A stretch of 64,000 nt of DNA. It comes from JBKBKC01 sp046294265. GTDB taxonomy: Bacteria; Pseudomonadota; Alphaproteobacteria; Rhodobacterales; Rhodobacteraceae. The DNA lies in the NCBI GenBank assembly GCA_046294265.1, contig JBKBKC010000009.1, positions 62,001 through 126,000 of the forward strand. The letters are read 5' to 3'. The translations under genes and the position numbers were made by a program. The first letter of the stretch is position 1, and every line of letters begins with the position of its first letter. Positions 43,890-51,808 of the stretch are shown piece by piece. Below the pieces are notes generated by a model. The model was not told the origin of the DNA, searched no databases, and saw only the letters and a program-made list of their open reading frames with translations.

Positions 43890-43935
43890 CCCTTGCGGCC
43901 CTTCCTCGCGGGGGTGCGAAGATGGGCCGCAAGGG
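43890..43935. terminator. Hairpin between convergent VWA and caspase genes
   Basis: CCCTTGCGGCCC (43890-43901) and GGGCCGCAAGGG (43924-43935) are perfect 12-bp inverted arms with a 22-nt loop. Its place between two converging stops suggests termination for both. Confidence 0.6.
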
Positions 43936-43950
43936 CCTGATCAAGCACGA

Positions 43951-46020
43951 CTACCCCGCCGGAACCGTGTCGATCTCGAACTGCAGGATCATCGGCGCGG
44001 GGCCTGCCGTGTCGTCCTCAAGGCTGACGGCGGCCCGCGTCGTTTCGCCGAACCCCGCCTCGCGAAGGGCGGCCGCCAACACCGATCCACCCCGCGTCAC
44101 CTCTACCGCCTCCTGCGCCAGAAAGCCCAGATTCTCGACCGCCGATTGCGGCCGCGCGGGCGTCATCACCATGACGATGCGATCGCGCCCGAACGCCTCG
44201 TCGGTGATCCGCAACAGGCCCTTCTTCAGCGTGTCGCCGGGATGCAGCCGCCCCGCGAACATATGGGTGATCGACCAGTCCGACCCGATATACAGCACGT
44301 TGAGGTCCATCGGCCCGTCGGTGGTGTTCGTGGCCTCGACATGCACCTCGTCATCCGGGATCAGCCGGGGCACGCCCTGCATGTCCAGCCCCCGCAGCGT
44401 GCGGTTGGCCGGATCGCGGGTCAGCAGGTCGATCTCCACCCCGCCGTTTCCCTGCCCCACCGCACCGCCCATCTTCAGCAGGTTCAGAGCCTTGGCCATC
44501 CGCGTCAGCGTGTCGGCCAGAACCTCGGCCAGTTCGTCATCGCCCTTGTCGCCGGTCGAGACCGAGGGCGTGCGCGTCAGATCCTCGGCCAGTCCGGTGG
44601 CGGGCAGCACCCAGATCGCATCTGGGCGCGGGCTCTTGGGCATCACCGCCAGCCGCAGGTCGGCCTCGTCGCCCGGGGCCACGAAGCGCAGCCGTGCCCC
44701 CGCCGCCGCGCGCAACCGCTCGACCACCCGCATCAGCGCATCGGCGGGTGCGCTGCCCGCCTCCGGCATCGCCACCGTCAGCGAAAAGTCCAGGTCCGAC
44801 GAGAGCTTGCGCAGCACCACGCCCCGCGGCAGGTCGGCGGGCAGCTCGCCCGCGGCCTCGGCCCCGAACGTATCCGCGCGCGTCACCGTAACCCGGGCCA
44901 GGGCCGCGTCAGAGGGATCGGCGGCCGAGGCCAGCACCGCCAACGTGCTGCCTTCGCTCAGCCCGTGCAGGGTGCCAGCCGGAATGACAAAGGCATCGCC
45001 ATCCCGCGTCGCAGGCCATTGCGCAAGGCGCGGCGCGGCCTCGCCCCCGAACACAACGCGGTCAAGGTCACCCTCGAACAGCGGGGTGGAGCGGGCAAGA
45101 TTCTTGACCGAATACTTGCGCAAGACCTCCTGCGCGATCTGGCCATAGGTGGCCCCGGGGTATTCCGCCAACGATTCGAACAAGGTATAGGTGAATACCC
45201 CCTGCGGCACCCGCCCCGGCCTGCCCTTGGGCAGGTTCTTTTCCGGGGTCACCTCGTTGGTCTGGGCGGCGAAGAAGGCGACGATGCTGCCCCTCTGTGC
45301 ATCGGCTTGCGCGGAGGTTGCGACCGGGGCCACCGGCCGCGCCCGCGGGTCCGGCAGGGCGCGCGTGGTCACGGCCGCCTCGGCCTCGGCCATCCGGTCG
45401 GCCGTCAGCCCAAGCGCCTCGGGTGGCAGTTGCCGCATCATCACCTCGTCATCGCCCGAAGGGGCCGCACGGGTGGCGGTGCCCGAATGGCAGCTGTCGA
45501 ACACCACCCAGACATCGGCCCCGCGCGCCGTCAGCGCGTCCAGCATCTGCCCGATCTCGTCATCGACCAGCGCATTTTCCACTGCGCCCACGGTATCGTT
45601 CCAGGGGCCCACATCGACCGGCAGGAACAGCTCGTCGAGCCCGTCCAGCTCGCTGTCGGGATCGGAGGCGGGGGCCTGGCTGCCGTGGCCCGAGAAATGC
45701 AGATAGACGAAATCGCCGGGCTGCACCCGCTCGGCCAGATCTGCAAAGGCCGCACGGATGGCGGCCAGCGTCGGCGCGGGCGCACCCGCAACCCCGTCGG
45801 CCAGCACGGTGACATTGGCGGCATCGAAGGGCACCGGGGCGGCGGTGGTCAGGTAGGTCGCCACCAGCGCCACATCGTTCGACGGACCCTTGAGCCAGAA
45901 CCGGGGATCGAGGTTGTCATAGGTGTTGGCCCCGATCAGGATCGCATGGTTGTCGCGGGCGAAAGCGGCCATGGGCAAGGCCAGCAGGGCAAGGGCGGTG
46001 CCCAGAAGCAATCGGCGCAT
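43951..46020 (-). CDS. Exported caspase-fold protease (peptidase C14), island caspase 1
   Basis: 689 residues: Sec signal peptide (1-21), then a C14 domain with catalytic His112 (YLHFSGHGSQ) and Cys177 (VVFDSCHSGT), both intact, and acidic DPDSELDGLDELFLP as in metacaspases. The remaining ~450 residues are uncharacterised and end with a beta-rich region (DLNVLYIGSDWSITHMFAG) resembling the DUF4384-like tails of bacterial caspase proteins. Clan CD peptidases of this type usually cut after Arg/Lys. It is 13 nt downstream of the small secreted protein gene, under the palindrome at 46741. Confidence 0.88.
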   Translation of the reverse strand: MRRLLLGTALALLALPMAAFARDNHAILIGANTYDNLDPRFWLKGPSNDVALVATYLTTAAPVPFDAANVTVLADGVAGAPAPTLAAIRAAFADLAERVQPGDFVYLHFSGHGSQAPASDPDSELDGLDELFLPVDVGPWNDTVGAVENALVDDEIGQMLDALTARGADVWVVFDSCHSGTATRAAPSGDDEVMMRQLPPEALGLTADRMAEAEAAVTTRALPDPRARPVAPVATSAQADAQRGSIVAFFAAQTNEVTPEKNLPKGRPGRVPQGVFTYTLFESLAEYPGATYGQIAQEVLRKYSVKNLARSTPLFEGDLDRVVFGGEAAPRLAQWPATRDGDAFVIPAGTLHGLSEGSTLAVLASAADPSDAALARVTVTRADTFGAEAAGELPADLPRGVVLRKLSSDLDFSLTVAMPEAGSAPADALMRVVERLRAAAGARLRFVAPGDEADLRLAVMPKSPRPDAIWVLPATGLAEDLTRTPSVSTGDKGDDELAEVLADTLTRMAKALNLLKMGGAVGQGNGGVEIDLLTRDPANRTLRGLDMQGVPRLIPDDEVHVEATNTTDGPMDLNVLYIGSDWSITHMFAGRLHPGDTLKKGLLRITDEAFGRDRIVMVMTPARPQSAVENLGFLAQEAVEVTRGGSVLAAALREAGFGETTRAAVSLEDDTAGPAPMILQFEIDTVPAG

Positions 46021-46033
46021 CGTCTTTTCTCCG

Positions 46034-46663
46034 TCAGTTGGTCATCAGTGCATAGCCGGTGGCGGCATTGCCACGGTTTTCAACCTTCAGGGTAAAGGCC
46101 CCCGTGGCATCGGGCCGCCAGCCGCAATAGGCGATGTGCGACCGGTCGGTATCGGCGCAGACCAGCCGCCCCTGCGCATCCGTCACCGTCAGGTTCAAAT
46201 CGACCGAGGATCGCGCCTCGACATAGACCTCGGCATATTCGCCGCCGCGAAAGTCGATGCGGGCATAGGTGTCGGTCTTGCGCGGTCCAAGGCTGCCGAT
46301 GTTGTAGACCGGGCCGGTGATCACGCCCTTGGTGGTTTCGGCGCGCAGATCGTCGATCAGCCCCAGGATGGCGTCGTCGCCCGCGGCCAGTTCCTCGGCC
46401 AGGGCTGCCATGTCCTGCCAGTCAAGCGGGGCCTGCGCAGGGGCGGCATAGCCCGCCTCGGCGCGGCGGGTTGTATCCTCGGACGGGGCCAGTTGCTTGC
46501 GCAGGCGTGCGGCGGCCAGGACCAGCAGCGGGTCGCGCTGCACCCGGCCCACCTCGAACAGCCGCGCCGACAGGGCGGCGGTCTGCACGGGCGACAGGGG
46601 TTCGGCGGCGGCTGGCAGGGCCGTGACCGTCAGGGCAAGGGCAAGGGAGAGCGCGCGGAACAT
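46034..46663 (-). CDS. Secreted beta-rich protein with C-x10-C pair (paralogue of the protein at 55 kb)
   Basis: 209 residues: signal peptide ending near AAA|EP, a helical N-terminal half (DPLLVLAAARLRKQLA; LAAGDDAILGLIDDLRAET) and a C-terminal beta-sandwich resembling bacterial pre-peptidase domains (EYAEVYVEARSSVDLNLTVT; VENRGNAATGYALMTN). Two cysteines ten residues apart probably form a disulphide. It aligns along most of its length with 55082-55768. Co-operonic with caspase 1; a chaperone, inhibitor or substrate role is possible but unproven. ATG 46663 begins the signal peptide. Confidence 0.75.
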   Translation of the reverse strand: MFRALSLALALTVTALPAAAEPLSPVQTAALSARLFEVGRVQRDPLLVLAAARLRKQLAPSEDTTRRAEAGYAAPAQAPLDWQDMAALAEELAAGDDAILGLIDDLRAETTKGVITGPVYNIGSLGPRKTDTYARIDFRGGEYAEVYVEARSSVDLNLTVTDAQGRLVCADTDRSHIAYCGWRPDATGAFTLKVENRGNAATGYALMTN

Positions 46664-46696
46664 GGGGCATCCGATCCGGGTGATGGGGCGGCCCTG

Positions 46697-46726
46697 ATCA
46701 TGCGCGACCACAACCGCGCCTGTAAA
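46697..46726 (-). promoter_or_regulatory. Predicted promoter of the secreted protein/caspase 1 operon
   Basis: Minus strand TTTACA (46726-46721), 18-nt spacer, CATGAT (46702-46697). The start site would be near 46690, which puts the palindrome centre at 46749 about 59 bp upstream. Confidence 0.45.
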
Positions 46727-46740
46727 CGCTGGAGTTTCCG

Positions 46741-46757
46741 ATGACGGCCTTTGTCAT
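46741..46757. promoter_or_regulatory. Island operator site A (ATGAC-N7-GTCAT)
   Basis: ATGACGGCCTTTGTCAT in the divergent gap between the secreted protein/caspase 1 operon and the HtrA/two-component/patatin operon. It agrees with sites at 51744, 55872 and 58956. Shared consensus on one strand is ATGACsGmnnTTTGTCAT. Confidence 0.7.
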
Positions 46758-46830
46758 GTGATCCCGCGCGGCGGGCCTGCTAGCCATGCGGTCAGGCCGC
46801 CCGATGGCCCGCCTGTCACAAGGACCGATC

Positions 46831-48174
46831 ATGCCAAACACTGCCCATAGCCGCCCCCTGCCCGCCCTTCTGCGCCCGATGCTGCGGGTGTTCGGGGCGA
46901 TGTTCCTTCTGACCCTGCTCGCGGCCCTCCCCCCCGCACATGCGTCCGGGGCCCCACTGGACCGGGCCATGGCCAGCGTCCTCGTGGTGCGCAGCGCGGG
47001 CACCGACGACCGGTTCCTCGGCTCGGCTTTCGTCTGGGCGGGCGGCGAGGTGGCCGTGACCAATGCCCATGTCACCGGCGACGCGCCCGAGGTGCGGCTG
47101 GTCGCCCGCGATGGCAGCACGCAGATCGCCCCGGTGATCGCCCGCGACAGGGTGCGCGATGTGGCGGTGATCGGGCTGGCCCCCGGCGGGGCGGCGGGAC
47201 TGGCCCCCGGCCCGGTCCCGACGCTGGGCGATCCGGTCTGGGCGCTTGGCGCGCCGCTGGGGCTTGAATTCACCGCGACGCGCGGTATCGTCTCGGCCGC
47301 GGCGCGACAGGTGGAACAGGCGGTGCCGCTGCGCCTGTTGCAGCATGACGCGGCCGTCAATCCAGGCTCGTCCGGCGGCCCGCTGATCGACGCCGCGGGC
47401 CGCGTGGTGGGCATGAACAGCCGCATCGCGGACGGCTCGCGCCACTATGTCGGCGTGTCCTATGCCATCGCCGCCCCGGACCTCGCGCGCATCGTCGCGG
47501 GGCTGGTGGCCGAGACGCTGCCCGACTTTCCCGCCCTTGGCCTGCATCTGCGCCCCGTAACCCGCCAGATCGCCGCCGCCCTCGGGATCACGGCGCGGGG
47601 AGCGCTGGTGGACCGGGTGGAGCCGGGCACGCCTGCTGCACGCGCGGGCCTGCGGGCGGGCGACATCCTGCTCCGCGCCGATGGCGCGCCTATCGCCACG
47701 CCAGGCGACCTCGCCTTCGCGGTCGAGGCGGGCCTGACGCGGGGCAGCCTGTCACTGACCGTGATCCGCGACGGTGTGGTAACGGAAATCCTCCTTCCCC
47801 TCGACCCGCCCGCCGAGGCCGCTCTCGGGATGCGCGAGATCGGTGCGGTGGCGCGCGTTACCGGTTATCACCTTGCCGCCCTTGGCCTGACCGTCGAGGA
47901 TCGGGACGGGTGCCTGACGGTGGCCCAGCTGACCGAAAGCTCGCCCGCGCTGTTGGTGGGCCTTGCGCCCGGCGACAGGATCCTTGCGGTGAACGGAGCC
48001 CCGCTCGACCTCGCCAGTGCCAGGGCGCTGACGATCCGCGCAGCGGCGCTGGTGCTGGTGGAGCGTCCGGGCGGGGCCACGCGGCATGTGATCCTTGATC
48101 CCTGGGATCGGGGGGCTGCGTTCCGCCCGCAGGGGGGTGCGAATGTGCTTGACCCTTCGGTCGTGGTGTTCTGA
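46831..48174 (+). CDS. Exported HtrA/DegP-like trypsin-fold protease with two PDZ domains
   Basis: 447 residues: signal/anchor segment (about 18-38, ending AHASG), protease domain with His80 (VTNAHVTG), Asp110 (RDVAVIG) and Ser181 (NPGSSGGPL), then PDZ1 (about 230-315, VDRVEPGTPAARAGLRAGDI) and PDZ2 (about 340-430, LTESSPALLVGLAPGDRIL). All catalytic residues are present. It should degrade or process periplasmic proteins. AAGGA 6 nt before the ATG fixes the start. First gene of an operon with the response regulator, kinase and patatin. Confidence 0.88.
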   Translation: MPNTAHSRPLPALLRPMLRVFGAMFLLTLLAALPPAHASGAPLDRAMASVLVVRSAGTDDRFLGSAFVWAGGEVAVTNAHVTGDAPEVRLVARDGSTQIAPVIARDRVRDVAVIGLAPGGAAGLAPGPVPTLGDPVWALGAPLGLEFTATRGIVSAAARQVEQAVPLRLLQHDAAVNPGSSGGPLIDAAGRVVGMNSRIADGSRHYVGVSYAIAAPDLARIVAGLVAETLPDFPALGLHLRPVTRQIAAALGITARGALVDRVEPGTPAARAGLRAGDILLRADGAPIATPGDLAFAVEAGLTRGSLSLTVIRDGVVTEILLPLDPPAEAALGMREIGAVARVTGYHLAALGLTVEDRDGCLTVAQLTESSPALLVGLAPGDRILAVNGAPLDLASARALTIRAAALVLVERPGGATRHVILDPWDRGAAFRPQGGANVLDPSVVVF

Positions 48175-48193
48175 CATGCAGGTTGGAAAGATC

Positions 48194-48919
48194 ATGCCCG
48201 ATACCGCCCGCCCATCCCGCATCCTGATCGTCGAGGATGACGCCGAAACCGCCGCGATGGTGGCCGGGATCGCGCGCGACCTTGGCTGCGATCCCCTCAT
48301 CACCGCCACGCTGGAGGCGGGACGGGCTGCAGCAGGCCCTGATGTGGCGGTGATCGTGCTGGATCGGATGCTGCCCGGCGGCGACGGGGTTGAGGCCATC
48401 GCGGGCCTGCGCGCCGGCGGATCGCGGGCGCTGATCCTGGTGCTGTCGGCCCTCGGGCGGGCGGGCCAGCGGGTCGAGGGGCTGGAAAAGGGGGCCGACG
48501 ACTATCTCGCGAAACCCTTTGAGCGCGAAGAGCTGCGCGCCCGACTGCGCGCGCTGTTGCGCCGCGCCTCGATGCAGGTGGCGGGCAACGACATCCTGGC
48601 CTTCGGCGAGGTGGAGATCCGGCTGCGCGCCCGCACCGTGCATGTGGGCCAGACGCATGTGCCCGTGTCGCCCAAGGAATTCGACCTGATCACCTTTTTC
48701 GCCCGCAACGCGGGGCAGGCGGTGACGCGGATGCAGCTTTTGGAACAGGTCTGGAACCTGCATTTCGACCCCGGCACCAATGTCGTCGATGTGCATGTCG
48801 GCCGCCTGCGCCGCAAGCTGGAAGAGGCGGCAGGCCGCCCGATGATCCAGACCGCGCGCGGCACGGGCTATGTCTTTGCGCCCCTGCCCGATGCGTCCCT
48901 GCCCCAAGGCGCCGGATGA
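48194..48919 (+). CDS. OmpR-type response regulator of the hydrolase island
   Basis: 241 residues: receiver domain with Glu-Asp-Asp acidic pocket (LIVEDDAE), phosphoacceptor Asp57 (VIVLDRMLPGGDG), and Lys in YLAKPF; then an OmpR winged helix (VSPKEFDLITFFARNAGQAV; VVDVHVGRLRRKLE; TARGTGYVF). Start could also be ATG 48176; GGAAAG is nearest to 48194. It is the only DNA-binding regulator in the island besides the ECF sigma, so it is the best candidate to bind the four palindromes. Confidence 0.9.
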   Translation: MPDTARPSRILIVEDDAETAAMVAGIARDLGCDPLITATLEAGRAAAGPDVAVIVLDRMLPGGDGVEAIAGLRAGGSRALILVLSALGRAGQRVEGLEKGADDYLAKPFEREELRARLRALLRRASMQVAGNDILAFGEVEIRLRARTVHVGQTHVPVSPKEFDLITFFARNAGQAVTRMQLLEQVWNLHFDPGTNVVDVHVGRLRRKLEEAAGRPMIQTARGTGYVFAPLPDASLPQGAG

Positions 48920-50259
48920 ACAGGCCGCGCCCCCGGGCCATGCTGCGGCTGGTGGCGGTGGTGGCGGTGGCGGTCACGATCCTGTCGCTGGCGGGGATGG
49001 TGCTGCAATACCGGCTGGTGCAGGCCCGGCTGATGGCGGGGGCCCAGGCGGTGCTGGCGGCGGACCTAGACGGCCTTGCCGCGCTTTACGACCAGCGCCG
49101 CATCATCGCGTTGCGGCAGGCCATCGAGTATCGCGCTGTGGCCGCCACGGGGGCCGAGATGCTGTGGCTGGGCACCCGGTCGGGGGGGATGCTGGCGGGC
49201 ACCCGCGCCGACTGGCCCGCGGGCCTGATGCCGGCGGGCGAGGGGTTTGCCCCCGGGGCCGCGCAGGTGTTCGAGGCCGAGAGCGCGCGCTGGCTTGGCG
49301 TGGCGCGGGTGCTTCCCGGGGGGTTTCCCCTGCTGGTGGCGCGGTCGCTGGCGGGGGTGGATGCGACGCTTGCCGCCCTGCGCCGGGCGATGGCGGCGAT
49401 CACGGCGGGGATGCTGGCGCTCGGCGTCGGAGTGGGCTGGCTGGCCGCACGCGGGCCGATGGCGCGCATCGGCGCGCTGAACGCGCTGTCCGACCGGGTG
49501 GCAGGGGGCGATCTGTCGGCCCGCCTGCCCGGGCCGCGCAGCGCCGATGAGTTCGGCCTTCTGGAAACCCATGTCCATGCGATGCTCGACCGGATCGAGG
49601 CGCTGAACCGCGCCACCCACCGGCTGTCGGACAGCATCGCGCATGAATTGCGCACCCCCCTGAACCGCATGGCCGCGAAACTGGACCGGGTGCAGGGCCA
49701 GCCCGACCTCGTGGCCGACCTGCGCGTCGAGATGCGCGCGGCGGTGCGGGTGTTCGATGCGCTGCTGGACATCAGCCGAGCCGAGGCGGATACGGGCGGC
49801 GGCGGCCTTGTGCCAACCGACCTCTCAGCCCTCGCGGCCGAGATGGCCGAGCTTTACGCGCCCCTCGTCGAAGAAGCGGGAATGACCCTGACCGCCGACC
49901 TTGCCCCCGGCCAGATGGTGCTGGGGGACCGCACGCTGATCGGCCAGATGCTGGCCAACCTTCTGGACAATGCGGTGAAATACTGCCGCCCCGGCGACCG
50001 CATCGCGCTGACCCTGGCCGACCTTGGCCAGCCGGTTCTGACGCTGGCCGACACTGGCCCTGGCCTCCCGCCTGATCTTGCCAGCGATGCCTTTGAACGC
50101 TTCACCCGCGGCGCGCCTCATGGCGGGTTGCGAGGGCATGGCCTTGGCCTCGCACTCGTGCGGGCGATCGCCACCCGCCACGGCGCGCGGCTTTCGCAGC
50201 CCACAGGCGCAAAGGGCTTTGCCCTTGAAATCCGTTGGCCTAGGCTGCCTCCAACCTGA
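48916..50259 (+). CDS. Sensor histidine kinase of the hydrolase island
   Basis: 447 residues: TM1 (about 10-32), periplasmic sensor of roughly 115 residues, TM2 (about 158-177), HAMP, H-box with His243 (SIAHELRTPLNRM), N-box (LLDNAVKY), G1 (DTGPGLP) and G2 (GHGLGLALV). Its ATG overlaps the response regulator stop. The periplasmic sensor suggests it reads the compartment in which the island hydrolases act. Confidence 0.9.
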   Translation: MNRPRPRAMLRLVAVVAVAVTILSLAGMVLQYRLVQARLMAGAQAVLAADLDGLAALYDQRRIIALRQAIEYRAVAATGAEMLWLGTRSGGMLAGTRADWPAGLMPAGEGFAPGAAQVFEAESARWLGVARVLPGGFPLLVARSLAGVDATLAALRRAMAAITAGMLALGVGVGWLAARGPMARIGALNALSDRVAGGDLSARLPGPRSADEFGLLETHVHAMLDRIEALNRATHRLSDSIAHELRTPLNRMAAKLDRVQGQPDLVADLRVEMRAAVRVFDALLDISRAEADTGGGGLVPTDLSALAAEMAELYAPLVEEAGMTLTADLAPGQMVLGDRTLIGQMLANLLDNAVKYCRPGDRIALTLADLGQPVLTLADTGPGLPPDLASDAFERFTRGAPHGGLRGHGLGLALVRAIATRHGARLSQPTGAKGFALEIRWPRLPPT

Positions 50260-50291
50260 ACCGCCCCAAACTTTCCCGTTCCGAGATCGTC

Positions 50292-51737
50292 ATGCCTCTG
50301 CGCGCTTTCGCCCTCTTGTGCCTGATCCTGACCGGCTGCGCCGCGTGGAACCCGCCGATCAACGCCGCCCTGACCGAAGGGACCAACCTGCCCCTGCTGG
50401 CCGAAGAGGCCGTCTTGCCGGATGACCTCTACATCGGGCTGGCATTTTCAGGCGGGGGCATGCGCGCCTCCGCCTATGCCTATGGCATGACCGAGGCGCT
50501 CCGTGCCGTGCCCACCGGCACGCCCAACGGGTTGATGGACCGGGTGCGGCTGGTCTCGGGCGTCTCGGGCGGGTCGGTGACGGCAGCGCAACTGGGCCTT
50601 TACGGCCCGGCCGGGCTTATCGGCTACCGCGAGCGCTATCTGGTCACCGATGCCGAGAGCTACATGGCCAATTCGGCGCTGAACCCCGTGACGCTGGTCA
50701 AGGGCCTGTCGGGCGGGGCCAACGGGCGCGACACCTTTGGCCGCTATCTGGATGAGGTGTTGTTTCATCACGCAACCTTCGGCGACCTGCGCAGCAGGGG
50801 CCGCATCAAGACCTGGATCAACGCCACCGACATGGGCAATTCCACGCCCTTCCTTTATTCCCCCGAAACCTTCGATGCGCTGTGCTCGGACCTGTCGCGC
50901 TATCCGATTTCCGAGGCGGTGGCGGCCTCTGCGGCCTTTCCGCTGGTGTTCAGCCCCGTGGTGCTGGAGGCGCATCAGGGCAAATGCGACTACCGCGAGC
51001 CTGACTGGCTGACGGCCGCCCGCTTCAATCCCGAGGCGACCAGTGCGATGCGCGCCCATGCCCGCGCCTTGGAAAGCTATGCCGACCCCGCACGGGTAAA
51101 GTTCGTGAAGCTGCTGGACGGCGGGGTGACCGACAATTTCGGCACCACCGGTCTTGCGGTGGAACGCGCCCGCGCGCAGGCCGCCTATGCGCCGATGACA
51201 CCCGCCGAGGCGGTGCGGCTCAAGCGTCTTTTGTTCCTCGTGGCCGATGCGGGGGTGGAGCGTGACCCGGCCTGGCTGCAGAAAATCCCCGGCCCCGGCG
51301 GGCCTGCGCTGGCGATGTCCATCGCCAATGCCTCGCTCTCGGCGGCCACCCGGTCGGGATATGACGCCATGCGGGGCGAGATGCGGCGCTGGCAGGATGA
51401 ACTGATCGAATGGCGCTGCGCCCTGCCCGCCGCCGAGGTGCGCCGCCTGCGCGGATCGACCGCGGGGTGGGATTGCCGGGATGTGAAGCTCTTTGTCGGA
51501 CAGGCCGGATCGGATGCCCTGCCCGCGCCCATGCGCGACCGGTTCGTGAAGATCCCCACCCGCCTGCGCCTCAAGACCGACGAGGTGGACCTTGCGATCG
51601 AGGCCGGTCGGCTGGCCACGCAAGCGACGCCCGAATTCAACGGCTTTCTCGCTGCCCTTGATGGTAACCGTGTCGAAGACCGCATCGCCGCAGGCATCGC
51701 CCGTGGCGGGCGGCGGATCGCACCAACGGGGAACTGA
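50292..51737 (+). CDS. Patatin-like phospholipase, lipoprotein
   Basis: 481 residues. Lipobox LTGC with Cys16 predicts a lipidated, membrane-anchored protein. Patatin motifs are the oxyanion loop SGGGMRAS (53-60), nucleophile Ser92 in GVSGGS, and Asp276 in the LLDGGVTDN dyad motif, all intact. It should deacylate phospholipids at the periplasmic face of a membrane. It lies 32 nt after the kinase gene and is probably the last gene of the HtrA operon. Confidence 0.88.
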   Translation: MPLRAFALLCLILTGCAAWNPPINAALTEGTNLPLLAEEAVLPDDLYIGLAFSGGGMRASAYAYGMTEALRAVPTGTPNGLMDRVRLVSGVSGGSVTAAQLGLYGPAGLIGYRERYLVTDAESYMANSALNPVTLVKGLSGGANGRDTFGRYLDEVLFHHATFGDLRSRGRIKTWINATDMGNSTPFLYSPETFDALCSDLSRYPISEAVAASAAFPLVFSPVVLEAHQGKCDYREPDWLTAARFNPEATSAMRAHARALESYADPARVKFVKLLDGGVTDNFGTTGLAVERARAQAAYAPMTPAEAVRLKRLLFLVADAGVERDPAWLQKIPGPGGPALAMSIANASLSAATRSGYDAMRGEMRRWQDELIEWRCALPAAEVRRLRGSTAGWDCRDVKLFVGQAGSDALPAPMRDRFVKIPTRLRLKTDEVDLAIEAGRLATQATPEFNGFLAALDGNRVEDRIAAGIARGGRRIAPTGN

Positions 51738-51743
51738 CAGCAC

Positions 51744-51760
51744 ATGACAAATTCCGTCAT
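51744..51760. promoter_or_regulatory. Island operator site B
   Basis: ATGACAAATTCCGTCAT with symmetric flanks (ACATGAC...GTCATGT). It is centred 23 bp before the -35 of the caspase 2 promoter, at about -57, a typical activator position. Confidence 0.7.
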
Positions 51761-51774
51761 GTCCCCAATGGCGA

Positions 51775-51802
51775 TTGTCGGAATGGATGCATCGGGTATC
51801 CT
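51775..51802 (+). promoter_or_regulatory. Predicted promoter of caspase 2
   Basis: TTGTCG (51775-51780), 16-nt spacer, TATCCT (51797-51802). The predicted start site coincides with the caspase 2 ATG (51809), suggesting a leaderless or nearly leaderless mRNA; no SD precedes that ATG. Confidence 0.5.
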
Positions 51803-51808
51803 TCACCC

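Noticed and set aside
44146..46095. Long open frame opposite caspase 1
   Set aside because: Runs through the caspase gene and into the next with no recognisable motif; codon-bias shadow.
46774..46830. Sigma-70 promoter for the HtrA gene
   Set aside because: TTGTCA within site A has no acceptable -10 at 16-18 nt; the nearest TAGCCAT is about 24 nt away. No promoter is claimed in this direction.
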